Below, in pieces: positions 1 to 5,375 of a stretch of DNA of 9,175 nucleotides. How positions within the stretch are numbered: the stretch's first letter is position 1; each line of letters opens with the position of its first letter. The notes beneath the pieces are model-generated. The model did not search any database, was not told where the DNA came from, and saw only the letters and a program-made list of their open reading frames with translations. The position numbers and the translations under genes were made by a program. The DNA is from an uncultured Clostridia bacterium (lineage in GTDB: Bacteria > Bacillota > Clostridia > TANB77 > CAG-508), in contig CANQTJ010000062.1 in assembly GCA_947626705.1 (NCBI GenBank), positions 1 to 9,175 of the forward strand. Reading direction: 5' to 3'.

Positions 1-123
1 CATTACTCTTGTACTTACAGATTTTGACTTTTGTCCGTCTTGATTAGAAAAATTAAATATAGCGGTCAAAGTTGCTATTATCAATAAAAAAAATACTATT
101 CTTGCTATAATTTTGCTTTTCAT
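1..123 (-). CDS. VanZ-family membrane protein, N-terminal 41 residues (runs off left edge)
   Basis: The visible protein begins MKSKIIARIVFF, continues with one hydrophobic helix (about residues 5-23), and then reads FNFSNQDGQKSKSVS. A first transmembrane helix ending in F-x-F-S-x-Q-x-G and followed by a Ser-rich segment is the characteristic start of VanZ-like proteins. These are small multi-pass membrane proteins named after the teicoplanin-resistance factor, and most members have no proven function. The ATG at 121-123 is chosen because AGGAGG lies 7 nt upstream. Another in-frame ATG at 127-129 is almost touching that ribosome site and is unlikely. The gene has its own promoter at 151-179. 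The family call rests on a short N-terminus, so it is good but not certain. Confidence 0.7.
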   Translation of the reverse strand, partial: MKSKIIARIVFFLLIIATLTAIFNFSNQDGQKSKSVSTRVM

Positions 124-150
124 GTTCATACCTCCTATTTTGATTTTTAT

Positions 151-179
151 ATTTTACCACTTTAATTTCTTAAAATCAA
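151..179 (-). promoter_or_regulatory. Promoter of the VanZ-family gene
   Basis: On the minus strand the -35 box is TTGATT (174-179), followed by a 17-nt spacer and the -10 box TAAAAT (151-156). The -10 is preceded by TGG, an extended -10 element. The expected transcript start is near 144, about 20 nt before the start codon. Confidence 0.6.
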
Positions 180-184
180 ATTTT

Positions 185-223
185 AAAATACACCGTAAAT
201 ATAAAAAATTTAAGGTGTATTTT
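185..223 (-). terminator. Hairpin terminator after the coiled-coil gene
   Basis: The arms AAAATACACC (185-194) and GGTGTATTTT (214-223) pair perfectly. TAAAT (196-200) with ATTTA (208-212) can extend the stem. It lies 7 bases past the stop of the coiled-coil gene. On the minus strand the only T-run is the TTTT that ends the stem, so it may be an inefficient terminator. No gene ends leftward of it on the plus strand within the window. Confidence 0.55.
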
Positions 224-230
224 TATTATA

Positions 231-932
231 TTAAACATTTGCTTTCAATTTGCAAATTTCATAATTAAATTTACTATGTTCTAATTCATTTTTTCTTTCA
301 TATTGTTCTATTTTTCTCATTTGTTGTCTATGATTTGTGTTTTGTTCATTTAATATTTTTGCTGTATTGACATTTATCATAATATCTACTTTATCTTCTA
401 TAGATTTTAGACTTGGTTTTACAACATTAAATATTTCATTTTTTAACATTTTAGTATCTTCTTTAACTTCTTTTAGTCCTTTCTTTAAAGTTGATACTTC
501 ACGTTTCAATTTTTTTACATCTTGTTTTAATTCTGTCACATTTTGTTTTAATATTCCTACATCTTGTTTTAACTCTGTTACATCTTGTTTCAATGTTTCT
601 ATATCTTGTTTTAATTCTGTTACATCTTGTTTTAATATTCCTACATCTTGTTTTAACTCTGTTACATCTTGTTTCAATGTTTCTACATCTTGTTTTAACT
701 CTGTCACATCTTGTTTTAAAATTTCAAATTGATTATATACACTCTTTTGAAATTTGTCGTTCTCTTCAAATTTCTTTATTACTGTTGCTTGAAATTTGTC
801 GTTTTCTTCAAATTTCTTTATTACTATTGCTTGAAATTTGTCATTTTCTTCAAATTTCTTTATTACAAATGCCTGAAATTTATCAATTTCTTCAAATTTT
901 TTCATTGCTATTCTTTCAAATTGTTCACTCAT
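231..932 (-). CDS. Tandem-repeat coiled-coil protein of unknown function
   Basis: This 233-residue protein has no recognisable enzyme domain, signal peptide or membrane helix. Residues 11-66 are four copies of a 14-residue unit like KKFEENDKFQAIVI. Residues 72-141 are ten heptads of the form LKQDVTE, with hydrophobic residues at positions 1 and 5, the pattern of a continuous parallel coiled coil. Weaker heptads continue to about 169. A less repetitive tail (170-233) holds VDIMINVNTAKI and ends in a Lys/Glu-rich stretch. The start is clear: AGGAGG lies 6 nt before the ATG. Long rods of this kind are usually structural, oligomerising or phage/surface-associated, but nothing here decides which. 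I do not recognise the family. The promoter is weak (-10 at 1020-1025), and the leader carries an inverted repeat and an upstream palindrome. Confidence 0.85.
   Translation of the reverse strand: MSEQFERIAMKKFEEIDKFQAFVIKKFEENDKFQAIVIKKFEENDKFQATVIKKFEENDKFQKSVYNQFEILKQDVTELKQDVETLKQDVTELKQDVGILKQDVTELKQDIETLKQDVTELKQDVGILKQNVTELKQDVKKLKREVSTLKKGLKEVKEDTKMLKNEIFNVVKPSLKSIEDKVDIMINVNTAKILNEQNTNHRQQMRKIEQYERKNELEHSKFNYEICKLKANV
510..719 (-). repeat. Ten tandem 21-bp heptad repeats with an 84-bp higher-order unit
   Basis: Ten contiguous 21-bp units encode LKQDV-x-x heptads (residues 72-141 of the coiled-coil protein). The last two positions cycle TE, ET, TE, GI, giving a higher-order unit of four heptads (84 bp). 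The block 552-635 and the block 636-719 differ at only three positions, two of them silent, by eye. This indicates a recent duplication. There are no spacers between units. Confidence 0.92.
735..902 (-). repeat. Four tandem 42-bp repeats
   Basis: Four contiguous 42-bp units encode the 14-residue motif KKFEExDKFQxxVI (residues 11-66 of the coiled-coil protein). The middle two copies are almost identical. The outer copies have diverged at the third variable position (I for N in the first, KSVY at the end of the last). Confidence 0.92.
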
Positions 933-971
933 AATTTACCTCCTTTCCTTATATTTTCATTGATTTTCTTT

Positions 972-1001
972 TACCTCAAGAACAAAATATAAAATGAGGT
1001 A
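972..1001 (-). promoter_or_regulatory. Leader inverted repeat upstream of the coiled-coil gene
   Basis: TACCTCA (972-978 on the plus strand) and TGAGGTA (995-1001) form a 7-bp perfect inverted repeat around a 16-nt loop. It lies 40-69 bases upstream of the start codon, between the presumed -10 box and the ribosome site. There is no T-run after it, so it is not a terminator. In the transcript its first arm, UACCUCA, can also pair with the GAGGUA of the real ribosome site (937-942). Confidence 0.45.
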
Positions 1002-1019
1002 TTAATGAATAAATAAAAA

Positions 1020-1025
1020 ATTATA
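1020..1025 (-). promoter_or_regulatory. Likely -10 box for the coiled-coil gene
   Basis: A consensus TATAAT lies on the minus strand about 90 bases before the coiled-coil start codon. At the usual 16-18 nt spacing no good -35 is seen (ATATGC at 1043-1048). That position lies inside the 1042-1057 palindrome, which suggests dependence on a regulator, or simply a weak promoter. Confidence 0.4.
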
Positions 1026-1041
1026 ATAGAAAAAATATTTT

Positions 1042-1057
1042 TGCATATTAATATGCA
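1042..1057. promoter_or_regulatory. Perfect 16-bp palindrome, possible operator
   Basis: TGCATATTAATATGCA is identical to its reverse complement. It covers the place where the -35 box of the coiled-coil gene should lie. Position and symmetry suit a dimeric DNA-binding protein, but A/T-rich palindromes do arise by chance in such DNA. Confidence 0.4.
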
Positions 1058-1083
1058 TTTAATTGATATAAAAAAATGAATTA

Positions 1084-1117
1084 AAATAAGTATGATATTA
1101 TAATACCATACTTATTT
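1084..1117 (-). terminator. Terminator after the small membrane protein gene
   Basis: An 11-bp perfect stem pairs AAATAAGTATG (1084-1094) with CATACTTATTT (1107-1117) around a 12-nt loop. On the minus strand it is followed by TTAATTCATTTTTTT, giving a usable U-rich tail. It begins 36 bases past the stop of the gene at 1154-1486. Confidence 0.65.
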
Positions 1118-1153
1118 GTAAAAATCAACCTATTTTTAAATTTTTTTATTTTT

Positions 1154-1486
1154 TTAATTTGAAGCCCATCTTAACATTTTTATATCATTATATTTTCGTA
1201 AAACTTGTTTATATTTTTCATATTCTTCATCCCATAGTTCTTTAGGGACTTTATCAAATGCTGTAAATATCTTTTCTGCTTCTGATAAATATATAATTTG
1301 TTCTTGAGGTGACATTTTTTGATACTGCATAGCAAATTTATATAATTTATCTAACATTTCATTTGCTTCTATAAAATCCCAAAAATCTCTAACTTTAATT
1401 CCTAATAACTTTATTTGCATAACTGCATATAACATTAAAGTAAATATTATAAACACTAATATATATATAATTAATAATAATTCCAT
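1154..1486 (-). CDS. Small single-pass membrane protein, unknown function
   Basis: This 110-residue protein starts MELLLIIYILVF. One strong transmembrane helix covers about residues 2-26. It is followed by a soluble part rich in aromatic and charged residues, with MSPQEQIIYLSEAEK near the middle and MLRWASN at the end. The very short N-terminal side suggests a membrane-anchored protein whose soluble part may face the cytoplasm, but orientation is not certain. The ATG at 1484-1486 is preferred because AAGGTGG ends 5 nt upstream. A GTG three codons earlier lies inside that ribosome site. It has its own promoter (1524-1552) and terminator (1084-1117), so it is transcribed separately from the gmk operon just upstream. 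I do not recognise the family. Confidence 0.8.
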   Translation of the reverse strand: MELLLIIYILVFIIFTLMLYAVMQIKLLGIKVRDFWDFIEANEMLDKLYKFAMQYQKMSPQEQIIYLSEAEKIFTAFDKVPKELWDEEYEKYKQVLRKYNDIKMLRWASN

Positions 1487-1523
1487 TTTTACCACCTTCT
1501 GGTTTTTTCAATTGTACTTCTTA

Positions 1524-1552
1524 ATTATACCATATATAACTTTTTTTTGCAA
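1524..1552 (-). promoter_or_regulatory. Promoter of the small membrane protein gene
   Basis: On the minus strand the -35 is TTGCAA (1547-1552), followed by a 17-nt spacer and TATAAT (1524-1529) preceded by TGG (extended -10). It begins only 13 bases past the gmk stop codon. No clear terminator separates it from gmk, so read-through may add to its activity. Confidence 0.75.
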
Positions 1553-1565
1553 ATTTTGAATAAAT

Positions 1566-2135
1566 TTACATATTTTCTAATCTTTTCTCATTGTTTATTA
1601 TAGTCATAATAATTTGAACTGTTTTTTCTAATTCATCATTTTTTATAACATAATCATATAGTCCAATTTTGGATTCTTCATATTCTAATCTACTTAGTCT
1701 TAGTTCCATTTCAGCTTCTGTTAAATCATCTCCTCTGTTAATAAGTCTATGTTTTAGTTCTTCCTTATTAACTTTTAAAAATATTGTAACTAGTTTTGTT
1801 TCATTTTTTAAAATTTTTATTAAATTTTCTGTACCATTTACTTCTATATCTTTTACTATTATTTTACCACTTTTTATTTTTTCGTTAAGCAATTTTCTAG
1901 ATGTTCCATAATAATTTTCATGGTGTATATCGTATTCATAAAATTCATTATTTTTAATTTTTTCCTTAAATTCTTCTTTTGTTACAAAATGATATTGAAC
2001 TCCTTCTCGTTCAAAATTTCTTGGTTTCCTTGATGTAAATGATGGAAGTGATACTACATTCTGCATTCTATTTATTAATTCATTTTTTATAGTATCTTTG
2101 CCTGCACCTGAAACTCCTGACAATAATACTAACAT
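1566..2135 (-). CDS. gmk: Guanylate kinase (divergent)
   Basis: Guanylate kinase converts GMP plus ATP to GDP plus ADP, feeding GTP, dGTP and (p)ppGpp pools. The 189-residue protein has a P-loop GVSGAGKDT (residues 7-15, Lys13). It has the guanine-binding segment TSRKPRNFEREGVQYHF (34-50) and FYE...NYYGTSR (65-80, with Glu67 and Tyr76 matching known GMP-binding positions). The segment KDIEVNG (95-101) aligns with the usual L-D/E-I-D-V-Q-G, and the C-terminal part is LRLSRLEYEESKIGLYDYVIKND. Length fits the family (about 190-205). The start at 2135 is chosen because AAGGGG lies 6 nt upstream and the protein then begins directly at the first strand. Upstream in-frame ATGs lie inside rpoZ. The GKDT instead of GKGT or GKSS, and Glu in place of the second Asp, mark it as divergent. 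GKD is also seen in PhnN kinases of the same superfamily, but the GMP-binding motifs favour Gmk. It is the last gene of the rsmE operon. Confidence 0.88.
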   Translation of the reverse strand: MLVLLSGVSGAGKDTIKNELINRMQNVVSLPSFTSRKPRNFEREGVQYHFVTKEEFKEKIKNNEFYEYDIHHENYYGTSRKLLNEKIKSGKIIVKDIEVNGTENLIKILKNETKLVTIFLKVNKEELKHRLINRGDDLTEAEMELRLSRLEYEESKIGLYDYVIKNDELEKTVQIIMTIINNEKRLENM

Positions 2136-2157
2136 ATTTTTCCCCTTAAATTTTCTA

Positions 2158-2391
2158 TTATTTTTTTTCTTCTTCATTACTACTATTGCAATCATCTTCT
2201 TCTCTTACAATAGTAACTTTTCCTTCTGCAATTTCATTTGCAGCTAATGTAACAGGTGATTCTTCTTTAACCTTAGTTAAAGGTTCATCTCCCATTGCAA
2301 TTTGTCTAGCTCTCTTTGATGTAGCTATTACTAATTCATATCTATTTTTTGCTTTTTCTAATAATTCTGTAACTGTTGGCTTTACAATCAT
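2158..2391 (-). CDS. rpoZ: DNA-directed RNA polymerase omega subunit
   Basis: Omega is a small subunit that wraps the beta-prime C-terminus and aids RNA polymerase assembly. The 77-residue protein carries the family core: NRYELVIATSKRARQIA (residues 16-32) and SPVTLAANEIAEGKV (45-59), close to the consensus N-R-Y-x-L-V-x-A-A-A-K-R-A-R-Q and P-V-T-x-A-x-x-E-I-x-x-G. An acidic tail (DDCNSSNEEEKK) closes it. The ATG at 2389-2391 is selected because GGAGG lies 7 nt upstream. An ATG five codons earlier overlaps that ribosome site. It sits 24 bases after remA and 22 bases before gmk, so all are co-transcribed. Having rpoZ before gmk reverses the B. subtilis order. Confidence 0.93.
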   Translation of the reverse strand: MIVKPTVTELLEKAKNRYELVIATSKRARQIAMGDEPLTKVKEESPVTLAANEIAEGKVTIVREEDDCNSSNEEEKK

Positions 2392-2415
2392 TTTTCTTAC
2401 CTCCATAATTTAAAA

Positions 2416-2688
2416 TTATTCTTCTTCTTGAACTTGTGTAACTGTTGCTGAAATATCCTTATCTAATCTACCAGCAACTGTTTCTGGTTGAACTGCAGAT
2501 AAAATAATATGTTCAGAATCTGTTATTATTACTGCTCTTGTTCTTCTTCCACATGTAGCATCAACAGCTGTTTTATTATCTTTTGCTTCTTGAACCATTC
2601 TTTTTATAGGTGCTGATTCTGGGCTTACTATTGCGACTATTCTTTCTGCTGAAACAATATTTCCAAATCCTATATTTACTAATTGCAT
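2416..2688 (-). CDS. remA: RemA family DNA-binding regulator (DUF370)
   Basis: In B. subtilis RemA is a ring-forming DNA-binding protein that activates biofilm-matrix and osmoprotection genes. Its targets in Clostridia are not established. The 90-residue protein begins MQLVNIGFGNIVSAERIVAI and contains SPESAPIKRMV (residues 22-32), DATCGRRTRAVIITDS (43-58) and ILSAVQPETVAGR (62-74), a nearly full-length match to the family. The arginines of the GRRTR segment and Arg17 correspond to the basic positions used for DNA contact. The start at 2688 follows AAAGGAT with about 8 nt spacing. An ATG three codons upstream overlaps the ribosome site. It is 14 bases downstream of yicC, the usual neighbour in Firmicutes. 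Confidence 0.95.
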   Translation of the reverse strand: MQLVNIGFGNIVSAERIVAIVSPESAPIKRMVQEAKDNKTAVDATCGRRTRAVIITDSEHIILSAVQPETVAGRLDKDISATVTQVQEEE

Positions 2689-2702
2689 AAATATCATCCT
2701 TT

Positions 2703-3584
2703 CTATTCAATATTTTGAATCTGTTCTCTTATGTCTTCCAACTCTGTTTTTATTTCAATAACTGCATTTGTTATTTCTAAACTATTTGCTTTTGAACCTA
2801 TTGTATTTGTTTCTCTATTCATTTCTTGTATTATAAAATCTAATTTTTTTCCTATGGTTTCATTTTGATTAGATTCTATTAAGTTCTTAAATTGATATAT
2901 ATGACTTTTTAGTCTTATTATTTCTTCTTCAATAGAACACTTATCTGCATATATTACAACTTCTTGTGCTATTCTTGATTTATCAATTTCTTCTGTTTTT
3001 AATATTTCTTTTATTCTTTTTTCTAATTTTACTACATATTCTTCAATAAGTCCAGTAGATTTTTTATTAATTTCTTCTATTTTATTTTCTATTCTGTTTA
3101 TTCTAATTAGTAAATCCTGTAATATCTTTTCTCCTTCTATAACTTTCATATCAATAATATTTGTAATAGCATTTTTTGTTACTTTTTGAATTTCTTCTTT
3201 TATTTTTTCATTTTCTTCATCGGCTTTTATTTTTAGTACGTCTGGAAATTTAGCTATATCTATAACCTCAATATTATCATTAATTTTTTCTTCTTTAGCT
3301 AATTGTTTTAGTTCATTTATATATATTCTAGCAATTTCTTTATTTATTTTTATATTATTTCCTTCTTGACTATTATTTTCAAATGTTATAAAAACATCAA
3401 TTTTGCCTCTTTTTATCTTTTCAGATATTTGTTTTTTTATCGTTTCTTCTAAGTAACTTACAGTTCTAGGTATTTTTATACTTATATCTAAATATCTATG
3501 ATTTACACTTTTTATCTCTATTTGATAATTTCTATTTTCTACATTTAGATTACTTTTCCCATATCCTGTCATGCTCTTAATCAT
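2703..3584 (-). CDS. yicC: YicC/YloC family endoribonuclease
   Basis: YicC proteins are oligomeric endoribonucleases. The E. coli member helps turn over small RNAs such as RyhB. The 293-residue length is typical. The N-terminal domain starts MIKSMTGYGKS and contains EIKSVNHRYLDISIKIPR (residues 23-40) and RGKIDVFI (59-66). A helical middle follows. The C-terminal DUF1732 region has EEEIIRLKSHIYQF (219-232), GKKLDFIIQEMNRETNTIGSK (245-265) and ELEDIREQIQNIE at the end, all near-consensus. The start ATG overlaps the end of the preceding membrane-protein gene by 8 bases (ATGATTAA), a sign of translational coupling. GAGG lies 9 nt upstream. It is directly followed by remA, the conserved Firmicute pairing. 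Confidence 0.95.
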   Translation of the reverse strand: MIKSMTGYGKSNLNVENRNYQIEIKSVNHRYLDISIKIPRTVSYLEETIKKQISEKIKRGKIDVFITFENNSQEGNNIKINKEIARIYINELKQLAKEEKINDNIEVIDIAKFPDVLKIKADEENEKIKEEIQKVTKNAITNIIDMKVIEGEKILQDLLIRINRIENKIEEINKKSTGLIEEYVVKLEKRIKEILKTEEIDKSRIAQEVVIYADKCSIEEEIIRLKSHIYQFKNLIESNQNETIGKKLDFIIQEMNRETNTIGSKANSLEITNAVIEIKTELEDIREQIQNIE

Positions 3585-4338
3585 TTTTTTCTACCTCTTT
3601 TTTTACTCTTTTACTTTTAGTTTTTTCTTCTATTACTTTTTCGTTCTTTATATTTTTAATCTCTTTTTTATTTTCTTTTTCATCTTCTTTTTTCTTCGTT
3701 TTTCCTTTTGTTGTAGTAGTACTTTTCTTTTTCTTAACTACATTTGTTACATCTTGATTTTTCTTGTTTTTATCTTTATTAATTTCTGTATTTTTCTTTA
3801 TCTTAGTAGAAGATTTTTGTTGTGCACTTTTCTCTATATTTGGTTGTATATTTTCTTTTGTATTCTTTTTCGTAGCTTCTTTCTTTTTAGGTTCTTCTTT
3901 TTGAACTATTTCTCGTATATCACTAAGACTTTTTACCATCTCTTTTCTTCCATTAGTATATATTATTATACTTTTTAGAACAAAATATATTGAATATATA
4001 TATGCTACTAATAAAGAATAGCTTTTAATATTAAAATTAAATTTAGTCGTTATATGTTCTGCTGTTAATGTATATACTGATAATACAAGTACTTCTATAC
4101 CTTGTATCGCTAAATTACCATCTTCTTTTTTGTATGCCTTTTCGAATATATATATTGATATTAGTAAAAAAATCATTGTAACTATTTCTATAGATAGTTC
4201 CATATATTTGGATTGTATATTACTACTATATGCTATATTTAAACTAAGAAAATATACTATTATTACTATAGCTTTTAATAAATTCAAATATATTTTTTTT
4301 AAATATTTTTCATTTACTTCTTGTGTTCTTTTTAACAT
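3577..4338 (-). CDS. Four-helix membrane protein with lysine-rich cytoplasmic tail, unknown function
   Basis: The protein has 253 residues in two halves. The first half has four predicted membrane helices, at about residues 22-38, 49-66, 77-93 and 106-127, joined by short loops. A loop GRKEMVKSL follows the last helix. From about 146 to the end the chain is very polar and low-complexity. Roughly one residue in three is Lys (37 by hand count), with runs such as KKKK and KKKEDE and patches of Thr, giving a strongly basic tail. By the positive-inside rule the tail should be cytoplasmic, where it could touch RNA, ribosomes or acidic lipid, but this is inference. AAGGA lies 8 nt before the ATG. 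It is 32 bases downstream of rsmE and overlaps yicC by 8 bases, so it is translated with RNA-processing genes. The family is not recognised. Confidence 0.85.
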   Translation of the reverse strand: MLKRTQEVNEKYLKKIYLNLLKAIVIIVYFLSLNIAYSSNIQSKYMELSIEIVTMIFLLISIYIFEKAYKKEDGNLAIQGIEVLVLSVYTLTAEHITTKFNFNIKSYSLLVAYIYSIYFVLKSIIIYTNGRKEMVKSLSDIREIVQKEEPKKKEATKKNTKENIQPNIEKSAQQKSSTKIKKNTEINKDKNKKNQDVTNVVKKKKSTTTTKGKTKKKEDEKENKKEIKNIKNEKVIEEKTKSKRVKKEVEKND

Positions 4339-4370
4339 TTATCTATTCCTTCCCAAACTAAAATTTTAAT

Positions 4371-5135
4371 TTAAATATTTTCTAATTCATACATTATAAT
4401 ACTTAAAACATTTAATGCCACAGTTTCAGTCCTTAATATTCTTTTTCCTAGCGTTATAACTTTAGCACCATTTTCTTCTAACATTTTAACTTCCTCTTTT
4501 TCTAATCCACCTTCTGGTCCTATTACAACTCCTATTTTTATTTTTTTGTTTTTATCCTCAATATATTTTTCTTTTATATTTTTTATGTATTCTTTTAATG
4601 TTTTTTCTTTTTCATTTTCATACGCTACAAATACTATATCATAATTTTCAATTAATTCACATATATTTTTTATATTTTTTATATCATTTATATTTGGTAT
4701 TATATCTCTTTCACATTGTTTTGATGCAACTTCAGATATTTTTTGCCATCTTTGTATTTTTTTATTTTTATCTTTTTCATTTAATTTTACTATACATCTT
4801 TTCATTTCTATAGGCATTATATCATATACACCTAATTCTACCGATTTTTGTATTATATATTCCATTTTGTCTGCTTTAGGTAATCCTTGAAATATTGTAA
4901 CTTGTATATTACTTTCTACATTTTGTTCAATCTTATATTTGATTTTGCATAATATGTATTCTTTTTTTATATCTTCTATAACACATAAAAAATTTTCGCC
5001 GTTTTGGCTATTTTCAATATGTATTTCATCATTTATTTTAGCTCTCAATACATTTTGTATATGATTAACATCTTCTCCTTGTATAATTATTTCATCTTGT
5101 TGTATTTGTTCTTCTTTTACAAAAAATTTTGGCAT
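4371..5135 (-). CDS. rsmE: 16S rRNA (uracil(1498)-N(3))-methyltransferase
   Basis: RsmE methylates N3 of U1498 in helix 44 of 16S rRNA using S-adenosylmethionine. The 254-residue protein has the N-terminal PUA-like domain (MPKFFV, then HIQNVLRAKINDEI at residues 25-38). The SPOUT methyltransferase domain follows, with IFQGLPKADKMEYIIQKSVELGV (81-103), QRWQKISEVASKQCER (128-143), IGPEGGLEKEE (205-215) and the knot motif LGKRILRTETVALNVLS (229-245). All key motifs are intact and length is typical. GGGAG lies 7 nt before the ATG. It is the first gene of the six-gene operon driven from 5200-5228. The commonly adjacent prmA is not present here. Confidence 0.95.
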   Translation of the reverse strand: MPKFFVKEEQIQQDEIIIQGEDVNHIQNVLRAKINDEIHIENSQNGENFLCVIEDIKKEYILCKIKYKIEQNVESNIQVTIFQGLPKADKMEYIIQKSVELGVYDIMPIEMKRCIVKLNEKDKNKKIQRWQKISEVASKQCERDIIPNINDIKNIKNICELIENYDIVFVAYENEKEKTLKEYIKNIKEKYIEDKNKKIKIGVVIGPEGGLEKEEVKMLEENGAKVITLGKRILRTETVALNVLSIIMYELENI

Positions 5136-5199
5136 TTTTTCTCTCCCAATGTTTATAATTTATATTTTTGCTATTTCTAACTACTTTAATATGATTTTT

Positions 5200-5228
5200 A
5201 TTATAACATATCATTTATTTTTTTTCAA
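5200..5228 (-). promoter_or_regulatory. Promoter of the rsmE-yicC-remA-rpoZ-gmk operon
   Basis: The minus strand has TTGAAA (5223-5228), a 17-nt spacer and a perfect TATAAT (5200-5205) with TGT just before it (extended -10). The start of transcription should lie near 5193, about 58 bases before rsmE. No other good promoter was seen down to gmk, where intergenic gaps are 32 bases or less. Confidence 0.8.
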
Positions 5229-5231
5229 ATT

Positions 5232-5295
5232 TAAAAAAGAAAAGAACTATAATTTAGAATCTAAAAAGTATTCTTACATAATCTTTTCTTTTTTA
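5232..5295 (-). terminator. Long A/T inverted repeat, possible terminator after rubrerythrin
   Basis: A 14-bp perfect inverted repeat (5232-5245 with 5282-5295, core AAAAAAGAAAAGA) encloses a 36-nt loop, which itself can fold as TTTAG/CTAAA. On the minus strand it lies 80-144 bases past the rubrerythrin stop and is followed by TTTTTTAAATTTG. It could end that transcript just before the -35 box of the rsmE promoter. It has only two G-C pairs, so its strength is doubtful. Confidence 0.4.
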
Positions 5296-5375
5296 TATAA
5301 CATTATTCCAATCTGTATTTAAAATAGATTTTATTTTTTTGTTATAAAACTAAAAGTTTCATAATATATTCAATT

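Noticed and set aside
510..902. Regular repeats resembling a CRISPR array
   Set aside because: The units are directly contiguous, have no unique spacers, and keep one reading frame of a heptad coiled coil. They are coding repeats.
337..934. Plus-strand open frames, one Cys-rich with SCFNSVT repeats
   Set aside because: They lie antisense to the coiled-coil gene, have no ribosome site, and their repeats are just the reverse-strand reading of the 21-bp units.
2136..2195. Longer guanylate kinase start at 2195
   Set aside because: It would overlap rpoZ and add a Lys/Asn-rich stretch not found in the family. A good ribosome site precedes the ATG at 2135.
3571..4813. Plus-strand frames rich in Phe, Tyr and Ile opposite yicC, the membrane protein and rsmE
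   Set aside because: These arise from reading Lys/Asn/Ile-rich genes on the opposite strand. They lack ribosome sites and family features.
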